Origin: Dreissena polymorpha
Taxonomy: Eukaryota; Mollusca; Bivalvia; Myida; Dreissenidae
Length of the DNA: 64,000 nucleotides
NCBI RefSeq assembly: GCF_020536995.1
Contig: NC_068355.1
Location: 7,126,829-7,190,828 of the forward strand
Direction of reading: 5' to 3'
Below, piece after piece: positions 60,001 to 64,000 of the stretch (positions are counted from its first letter, which is position 1; the number at the start of each line of letters is the position of its first letter). The notes under the pieces were generated by a model. The model was given only the letters and a program-made list of their open reading frames with translations. It had not been told where the DNA came from and made no database searches. Both the position numbers and the translations under genes were made by a program.

Positions 60001-62793
60001 GTATAAAACACTAGGTTGGAAGTGCAAGGTGCTTTCATTACCAGTAACGCACACATTCTGCTGATAGGTTGACCTTAAACAATGTTTATAAAAAGGTGCA
60101 GTATTTTTGTCATATGTGTTGCAGCTTGAATTTTATTGGTTTAATGTAGCAAGGTTATGAAGTGTTTTTAGTTTTGCAATAGACTTAGTACTATGATGAT
60201 TCATGTTCTCAGATACAGGGTTTGACTCTTGTCATGTTGACACATACATGGGGAACAGTCTGATTAAACTGAATTCTGTCTTGACTTGTATGCTGGATCT
60301 ACATTGATTTTGTTTTGCTGTAACCCAGCATCACAGAAATATGTCAAATGAGGTTTTAAACACCCAAATACCATCATAATTTAATTATATAAACCATTGT
60401 GATTTAATCACGAACATTCAAGAGTTCAAAGGTCAAATTGGCCATAAATGATAATGGCATAATGATTCTTAAAAATCGCCATAAATTAGCTTCTCTTGTG
60501 TGAAGACAGCATGCAAAATATTCTGTGTCAAAGCAGCATGTGGGGGTATACGTCACATCTGTGACAAAGCTCTAGTTACTGCTGAATTAATTTATATAAT
60601 AGGCTGAAATGGACGGCTGATTTTAACACGCTGCTTTTTAATAATTATAAGACATAGATAAATAAAACCTGTTATTTTATTTGTTGTCCTTGATTTTATA
60701 TTTATCTTAATTTAAATCAATCCTGGTGGTCTTGAAAAAATATCAGCAATAGTTGCATAAAAGCATTCGCTCAATGGGAGCCGATGTCCAAAGTGTTGAT
60801 TAAAAGACTTTTAAGGTATGCCGGTGACACCACATATCCTCACAAGTGTAGATACCGTTATTAAGATATCATGTGTCACATTCAAATAACATGTAAAATG
60901 ACAATTAAGACCTAAGTCATGCTTTGTTGCATTACTCATAGAATGCAGATGAACCTTGTTTCTATTAATCACATTACAAAAACCAACTATTACTTGATGA
61001 TTAGATCGATAAGAGAAATTATTTTTATCTTCAAATATACTCATTAAAATTGTTTAATGGTTTTGCTTCCTAGATTTTGTTCTTCAGTACCGTAATGGCG
61101 GCCCGTGCCAGGGGTATAATACAGGAGTTATCAATTTCTGGGATTGTCTATAATTCAAATTAGAAGAAAAAAATCATCTCTTTTACAGTTATTTACTTGG
61201 TTATTAGAAATTACGTTTTTTTTTCCAACTAAAGTTGTGTGAACTAATGTCAATAATTGCCCAAGAAATAAATAGCATACACAGTTGACATAAGCTGTGT
61301 GGTGTGAGCTTTCTTGGGAGAGAAATTGGTCTGGTCCATCCATCTGGTAAGGCTCATCAGCTTGCTAGATCAGTAACCACAGGCACAGTAGCAAGATATT
61401 AGATTTGCATAAATATCTTAAATTTTTACTAGTTATTATCAGTTATTACTTGAGGCCAAGATGGCTAACATTTTATGTCAATTTGATGGATCTTTATTGC
61501 CATGTTGTTTTTGGAAATGTAACTTTTCAAGGCTGTATCTAAGATACACTTCAAGATTTCAACATGAAACTTCATGGGTGTATTGATCAATGAGAAGAAT
61601 TGCAATGCATAAAATCAATTACCATACACTTAATTTTTATGTCTCCCACCACTATAGTCGAGGACATACTGTTTTTGCCATGTCTTTTTAACCAGGTTTT
61701 CCGAAGGAAAAAACTGGTTATTAGATTGGCGAATGCGGGCGGGCTGGCTGGCGGGCGGGCGGAACAAGCTTGTCCGGGCCATAACTTACAAAGGGGGTTA
61801 ATTTTGTTTGTTCATTTCAAAAGTTCAGTTTGAGTTTTCTCCCTTTATCACATTTTTTTTCACAATGAAAACCTGGTTTTGTGACAATTTTGTCCCTTGT
61901 TTGCGTGTTTGTATGATTGCGCCAACGTTTGCAATATTGAAGATAGCAACTTGATATTTGGCATGCATGTGTATCTCATGGAGCTGCACATTTTGAGTGG
62001 TGAAAGGTCAAGGTCGTCCTTCAAGGTCAAATATATAGCTTGAAAGCGGCGCAAAAGGGGACATAGTGTTTCTGACAAACACATATCTTGTTTTTATTAT
62101 TATTAAACTGTATATATAGGGCTTTGCACCCATCCTTAAACAACATGTATTTTATTACAGGAATATCAGTTTAAACATATTTGCTTGTTTTTGTACTTAA
62201 CAGTTTTATTTTTCAATATCTGAAAGTCAAACCATCATTATGGAATGTTGGGACTGGATTTGGGGGAAGAAGCCTAAATTTTGCAATAAGGAATATGACC
62301 TTTAATGGCTATATCATCAACAGAAAAACCCTGCAAAGCCTTTGCTGAGGAGTGACAGGGCTTCCTCTGCCATTCGCCAAATAAACCAATGGCTTCAAAT
62401 TGACCTATCTGGCTAAAGAAAATTTTGTTTGGCTACAACTTTTTATTCATTAAAATTCATAAAATAGTCCAAAATGGAAGAATTTTGCCTTAGCAAGGCG
62501 AATTTGGCTAAACAAAAATTTGAGCCAGGGGAAGCCCTGAGTGAGATTTTACTAGAAAATTACTGGGTTGTATACTGAAGGGAAAGTATAATGTGCCACC
62601 CCACTACTACAAAGGGTATTGTTTCCCCGCGCACTGTATATAATACTGTAATACAGGTGTTGCGTCCCTTCCTACTAAGACGTCTGAAGGATGACGTGGA
62701 GAAGCAGATGCCCAAGAAGTACGAGCATGTTGTCATGTGCCACCTCTCCAAGAGACAAAGGTTCCTCTATGACGAGTTCATGGCTCAGGGAAA
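33012..62793 (+). CDS. SRCAP: SRCAP/Domino (SWR1-type) chromatin-remodelling ATPase, N-terminal 19 exons, runs past right edge
   Basis: Exons: 33012-33110, 33295-33516, 34811-34862, 36643-36727, 37160-37271, 40227-40412, 43359-43499, 43750-43915, 45389-45462, 47119-47268, 47531-47645, 50154-50288, 52053-52144, 52931-53023, 54435-54612, 56957-57093, 57652-57762, 57905-58156, 62657-62793. They read as one frame of 845 codons plus two bases. An in-frame TAA lies 12 nt before the ATG. The HSA domain (about 220-295) starts with [18 protein letters not shown]; the family uses it to bind actin-related proteins. Acidic blocks ending [14 protein letters not shown] and [16 protein letters not shown] (about 360-480) match SRCAP segments linked to H2A.Z-H2B handling. 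The first ATPase lobe has DEMGLGKT (motif I, 613-619), [15 protein letters not shown] (715-718, split by an intron) and [11 protein letters not shown] (740 on), then [20 protein letters not shown]. Wording is closer to SRCAP than EP400. Introns 5 and 9 use GC donors. The second lobe and C-terminus are outside the window. Confidence 0.95.
33575..34708 (+). mobile_element. D-family element, copy 2, split by a B-family insertion
   Basis: Parts 33575-33701 and 34541-34708 match 4370-4641 from end to end. The break falls in the T run of CATATTTTTTTCATG. Start GTCCCCTACCGGCG, end CCAGTAGGGGACC...ATCTCTTGTT. It lies in SRCAP intron 2. Confidence 0.8.
33702..34540 (+). mobile_element. B-family hairpin-ended element, 5 monomers, nested in D copy 2
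   Basis: Starts TATGCCCCCC with CCCTCGAAGAAGAGGGG hairpin, ends CCATATGGGGGGCATGCATG then CAGCCCTTGTT. Five units of about 140 bp with GACTGGCAGATGACCCCTAT. Confidence 0.85.
35325..35572 (+). mobile_element. C-family hairpin-ended element (GCCCCC type), SRCAP intron 3
   Basis: Start TATGCCCCCGTATC...GATAGGGGGTATA; end AATAGGGGGCATTGTG, ATCTCTTGTTT. Confidence 0.75.
35785..36507 (+). mobile_element. L-family element, SRCAP intron 3
   Basis: Head TTAAGCTCTCCTTAGCAC with ATGGTGAGCTTTTGTG partner, end TTTCAGGCCCTCTTGTT. About four degenerate units of 150-160 bp with CTTGGTCAGAAGAT and ATATCTTGGA. Confidence 0.6.
36837..37130 (+). mobile_element. H-family element, SRCAP intron 4 (uninterrupted)
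   Basis: Head hairpin CGTTTTCGGAGAAAACCCGAG; end GCAGCCGAGCGATGGCACCC then TGCTTTTGTT. AAAACCTTAACATTGG at about 36910 is the intact form of a site that carries an insertion in the other copy. It stops about 30 bp before exon 5. Confidence 0.65.
37399..39149. mobile_element. hAT-like element, 8-bp duplication, SRCAP intron 5
   Basis: TAGGGATGGC and TTTCCCTA ends with TTTAAAAG on both sides (37391-37398, 39150-39157), an exact 8-bp duplication as hAT makes. CGAATATTCG palindromes cluster near both ends. A block of about 155 bp is duplicated at 38636-38940. No transposase seen. A second hAT-like element sits inside. Confidence 0.8.
37590..38372. mobile_element. Nested hAT-like element, copy 1 of TAAGGGTATCACG family
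   Basis: Perfect 13-bp ends TAAGGGTATCACG / CGTGATACCCTTA and an exact 8-bp duplication CTGTCGAC (37582-37589, 38373-38380). Internal AACGTTTAAACG palindromes. 783 bp. Confidence 0.9.
39388..40179. mobile_element. hAT-like element, 5-bp duplication, 47 bp before SRCAP exon 6
   Basis: CAGAGCTCCAGA / TCTGGAGCTCTG ends with ATGTT on both sides (39383-39387, 40180-40184). 792 bp, no transposase seen. Confidence 0.8.
40749..41264. mobile_element. hAT-like MITE, 5-bp duplication
   Basis: CAGGGCTCAAATTTAAC / TTAATTTTGAGCCCTG ends, CATTC on both sides (40744-40748, 41265-41269). 516 bp. Confidence 0.8.
41504..42310. mobile_element. hAT-like element, 8-bp duplication
   Basis: TAGTGCTGCAACAATA / TATTGTTGCAGCACTA ends with an exact GTGCATAC on both sides (41496-41503, 42311-42318). 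Subterminal TATCGCAATA repeats. 807 bp. Confidence 0.85.
42790..43260 (+). repeat. Degenerate tandem repeat, unit about 155 bp, SRCAP intron 6
   Basis: Three units share CACTGCACTCTTGTATACAG and CAGTCCCCAACAATGTGC-like text (42795, 42940, 43110). Confidence 0.6.
44694..45334 (+). mobile_element. C-family element with three monomers, SRCAP intron 8
   Basis: Start TATGCCCCCGGATC...GATAGGGGGTATA; end AATAGGGGGCATTATG, ATCTCTTGTT. Three units with GGCATGCATGTGTATCTCAT. It ends 54 bp before exon 9. Confidence 0.8.
45821..46102 (+). mobile_element. F-family hairpin-ended element, copy 2, SRCAP intron 9
   Basis: Start hairpin TATGCTCCCCGAC...CGGGGAGCA; end TATGGGGAGCATCC then GATACTTGTTA. Confidence 0.65.
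46238..47039. mobile_element. hAT-like element with transposase N-terminal remnant, SRCAP intron 9
   Basis: Perfect 15-bp ends CAGTGCCCCAGATAA / TTATCTGGGGCACTG; ATATATT is repeated on both sides (46231-46237, 47040-47046; 7 bp). On the minus strand around 46610 a short ORF begins [20 protein letters not shown], like the start of hAT transposases. It ends 79 bp before exon 10. Confidence 0.75.
48050..48816. mobile_element. hAT-like element, copy 2 of TAAGGGTATCACG family, SRCAP intron 11
   Basis: TAAGGGTGTCGTG / CGTGACGCCCTTA ends with exact GTTAAGGA on both sides (48042-48049, 48817-48824). 767 bp, the same family as 37590-38372 (shared ACAGATTTTTCTAAA and AAACACGAAACGC). Confidence 0.88.
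49060..50028. mobile_element. hAT-like element, 5-bp duplication, SRCAP intron 11
   Basis: CAGGGGTTTTTTTTA / TAAAAAAAACCCCTG ends, CAGTG on both sides (49055-49059, 50029-50033). Contains a short CT microsatellite at about 49240. 969 bp, 125 bp before exon 12. Confidence 0.8.
50331..50602 (+). mobile_element. C-family hairpin-ended element (GTCCCC type), SRCAP intron 12
   Basis: Start TATGTCCCCCACAAC...GTGGGGGACATA; end AAAGGGACATAGTG, ATATCTTGTTT. It begins 42 bp after exon 12. Confidence 0.8.
50915..51897. repeat. 33-bp minisatellite, about 30 units, SRCAP intron 12
   Basis: Units follow TTAGCCTCATAGTAAGG plus either GTTGGCCCACAAGCCC or TTTAGCCATCAAGCCC. In the left third one unit type dominates; from about 51150 the two types alternate in many places, making a 66-bp higher-order period. 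Since 33 is a multiple of three, frames on both strands stay open (for example 50903-51472 + and 51882-51514 -). Flanking SRCAP exons join in phase without it, so it is intronic. Confidence 0.9.
52502..52735. mobile_element. TTAA-flanked MITE, SRCAP intron 13
   Basis: TTAA at 52498-52501 and 52736-52739, with CCCTTTACCCC and GAAAGG(G) inside. Internal hairpin of the family is weak here. Confidence 0.5.
53200..53440 (+). repeat. Tandem duplication of intron 14 sequence
   Basis: About 120 bp from TGTTCCAAGTATCAAATGAC to ATCTGCTTCATTG occurs twice. The second copy is preceded by ACCACAGAGGTATTT (53323 on), identical to the exon 14 donor junction. Confidence 0.65.
53640..54391 (+). mobile_element. 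H-family element, second copy, split by a TTAA MITE, SRCAP intron 14
   Basis: Head CGTTTTTGGAGAAAACCCGAG; end GTAGCGGAGCGTGGCACCC then GTGCTCTTGT. It matches 36837-37130 apart from the 479-bp insert. Confidence 0.75.
53725..54203. mobile_element. TTAA-specific MITE with empty-site proof
   Basis: AGTGAGATTATACGATTTT faces AAAATCGTATATACTCGCT; TTAA is duplicated (53721-53724, 54204-54207). The uninterrupted H copy has a single TTAA in AAAACCTTAACATTGG. piggyBac or Kolobok type. Confidence 0.85.
54640..56940 (+). other. SRCAP intron 15: locally repeated intron blocks
   Basis: Blocks with CTTGAATTTTATTGGT, GATTCATGTTCTCAGATAC-like text and TGGCTGTAACCCAGCATC occur at about 54760-54990 and 55300-55640, and again in intron 18 (60060-60420). 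A second pair (about 55800-55940 and 56475-56610) shares ATAAACTCTAGTTGT. No ORF is supported. Confidence 0.55.
55960..56310 (+). mobile_element. L-family element, degenerate, SRCAP intron 15
   Basis: Head TGAGCTCCCCTGGGCACATG with GGTGAGCTTTTGTG; end GGGCCATCATTGTGCTCTTG. GGTCAAA half-sites within. Confidence 0.5.
57118..57322. mobile_element. TTAA-flanked MITE with internal hairpin, SRCAP intron 16
   Basis: TTAA at 57114-57117 and 57323-57326; CCCTTTGCATGCTGG at one end, CCAGCACTGAAAGAG at the other. Internal hairpin AAGACGCCACG...CGTGGCGTCTC shared with 21205-21325. Confidence 0.7.
58254..60013. mobile_element. hAT-like element with possible transposase N-terminus, 5-bp duplication, SRCAP intron 18
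   Basis: TAGTGTTTTATCCAGG / CCTGTATAAAACACTA ends (one mismatch), GGTTG on both sides (58249-58253, 60014-60018). At 59344 a short frame [20 protein letters not shown] resembles a hAT transposase start. A 60-bp block (58885-59005) is duplicated in tandem. G/C-rich GGCGCGGCGCCACGCC near the left end. Confidence 0.75.
60420..61600. other. SRCAP intron 18, nothing recognised
   Basis: AT-rich intron with no repeat or gene signature I can support. Confidence 0.4.
61638..62093 (+). mobile_element. C-family element (GTCCCC type) split by a G-family insertion
   Basis: Start TATGTCTCCCACC...GAGGACATA; end AAAGGGGACATAGTG, ATATCTTGTTT. The head tract breaks at CATGTCTTTT and resumes TTGCGTGTTTGTATG after the insert. 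Confidence 0.75.
61687..61901 (+). mobile_element. G-family hairpin-ended element, nested
   Basis: Start AACCAGGTTTTCCGAAGG with AAACTGGTT partner; end GAAAACCTGGTTTTGTG then GTCCCTTGT. Confidence 0.75.
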
Positions 62794-62844
62794 GTAAGTC
62801 ACTAAAAAATTTACTTTCAAACTGTCTGAGAGGAGTGATCATTT

Positions 62845-63393
62845 TTAACCAGGTTTTTGGAAGAAAAAAACTGGTTATTAGATTGGCAAATGTAGGCGGG
62901 TGGGCGGGCGAAACAAGCTTGTCCGGGCCATAACTTTGTCGTTTATTGTCAGATTTTAAAATCATTTGGCCCATTCGTTCACCATCAATAGACGGTGTGT
63001 TGCGTGAAAGAATTACGTTGATATCTCCAAGGTCAAGGTCACAATTTGTGTTTGAATGTCAAAAATGGCCATATATGAGCTTGTCCGGGCCATAACTTTG
63101 TCGTTCCTTGTCAGATTTTAAAATCATTTTGCACATTAGTTCACCATCATTAGACTGTCGTTCCTTGTCAGATTTTAAATCATTTGGCACATTAGCTCAC
63201 CATCATTAGACGGTGTGTCACGCAAAATAATCAAGTCAATATCTCCTAGGTCAAGGTCACAATTTGAGTTTGCAGGTCAAAAATGGCCACAAATGAGCTT
63301 GTCCTGGCCATTACTTTGTGATTCATTATGAGAATTTAAAATCATTTTGCACACTTGTTCACCATCATTAGACTGTGTGTCTTGCGAAAGAAT
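62845..63393 (+). mobile_element. G-family element, copy 2, SRCAP intron 19
   Basis: Head AACCAGGTTTTTGGAAG...AACTGGTT; about three units with GAGCTTGTCCGGGCCATAAC and TAGACGGTGTGT. It has no own end and runs straight into B-family sequence. Confidence 0.65.
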
Positions 63394-64000
63394 CACGTCG
63401 GTCCGTCCACCAGATGGTTTCCGGATGATAACTCAAGAACGCTTATGCCTAGAATCATGAAACTTCATAGATACATTGATCATGACTGGCAGATGACCCC
63501 TATTGATTTTCAGGTCACTGGGTCAAAGGTCAAGGTCACAGTGACTTGAAATAGTAAAATGGTTTCCGGATGATAACTCAAGAACGCTTATGCCTAGGAT
63601 CATGAAACTTCATAGGTACATTGATCATGACTGGCAGGTGACCCCTATTGATTTTCATGTCACTTGGTCAAAGGTCAAGGTCACAGTGACTTAAAATAGT
63701 AAAATAGTTTCAGGATGATAACTCAAGAATGCTTACGCCTAAGATCATGAAACTTCATAGGAACTTTGATCATGACTGGCAGATGACCCCTATTGATTTT
63801 CAGGTCACTAGGTCAAAGGTCAAGGTCACAGTGGCTCGAAACTGTAAAATTGTTTCTGGATGATAACTCAAGAATAATTAGGCCTAGGAGCATGAAACTT
63901 CATAGGTACATTGATCATGACTGGCAGATGACCCCTATTTATTTTCAGGTCAAAGGTCAAGGTCACAGTGACAAAAAACATATTTACACACTGGATTCCA
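63394..64000 (+). mobile_element. B-family element without head, cut by window edge
   Basis: Begins GGTCCGTCCACCAGATGG with no terminal hairpin; four B units of about 145 bp follow to the window end. Confidence 0.7.

Noticed and set aside
33012-62793. EP400 instead of SRCAP
   Set aside because: The ATPase text ([41 protein letters not shown]) follows SRCAP/Domino, not EP400 (DEAGLGKT, LLLIDSPLHN).
1-64000. Retrovirus-like, LTR or Polinton remnants
   Set aside because: I saw no supported reverse transcriptase, integrase, capsid or paired long terminal repeats in the translated frames.

Overview
This is animal nuclear DNA: AT-rich, with spliced genes, GT-AG introns and very many short interspersed repeats. 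Short elements filled with GGTCA-rich tandem monomers are typical of bivalve mollusc genomes. A heterodont bivalve (Dreissena-like) is my best guess, at low confidence. There is no bacterial-style gene organisation, CRISPR array or rRNA, and I saw no retrovirus-like or Polinton-like element.

Three host genes could be rebuilt exon by exon with phase-consistent splice sites. TMEM17, a ciliary transition-zone membrane protein, is on + in four exons (5628-15665). CD2BP2, the GYF-domain U5 snRNP protein, is on - in five coding exons (28052-20485). The N-terminal half of SRCAP/Domino, the ATPase of the complex that deposits H2A.Z, is on + in 19 exons (33012-62793) and runs off the right edge. TMEM17 and CD2BP2 are tail to tail. 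CD2BP2 and SRCAP are head to head, about 5 kb apart, and both human orthologues lie in 16p11.2.

Layout: 1-5420 is intergenic, with a short hAT-like element (376-1546) and a decayed Mutator-like transposon carrying an OTU-protease-like part (about 2310-5417, -). 5628-15665 is TMEM17, its introns swollen by repeats. 15666-20480 is intergenic. 20485-28052 is CD2BP2. 28053-33011 is the divergent intergenic region with foldback sequences. 33012-64000 is SRCAP, whose introns hold at least six hAT-like elements (one nested inside another), TTAA-flanked MITEs, a 33-bp minisatellite and many GGTCA elements.

The most unusual signal is structural. At least twelve repeat families that differ in internal sequence share one end design. 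One end is a hairpin X-loop-X'. The other end carries a further copy of X' about 30-45 nt before a common CTTGTT terminus. X changes from family to family, and both ends change together. Read on the opposite strand this resembles Helentron-type non-autonomous elements (HINEs, bivalve 'pearl' elements). Three nested copies show insertion into runs of T/A. The families also carry many nuclear-receptor-like half-sites.
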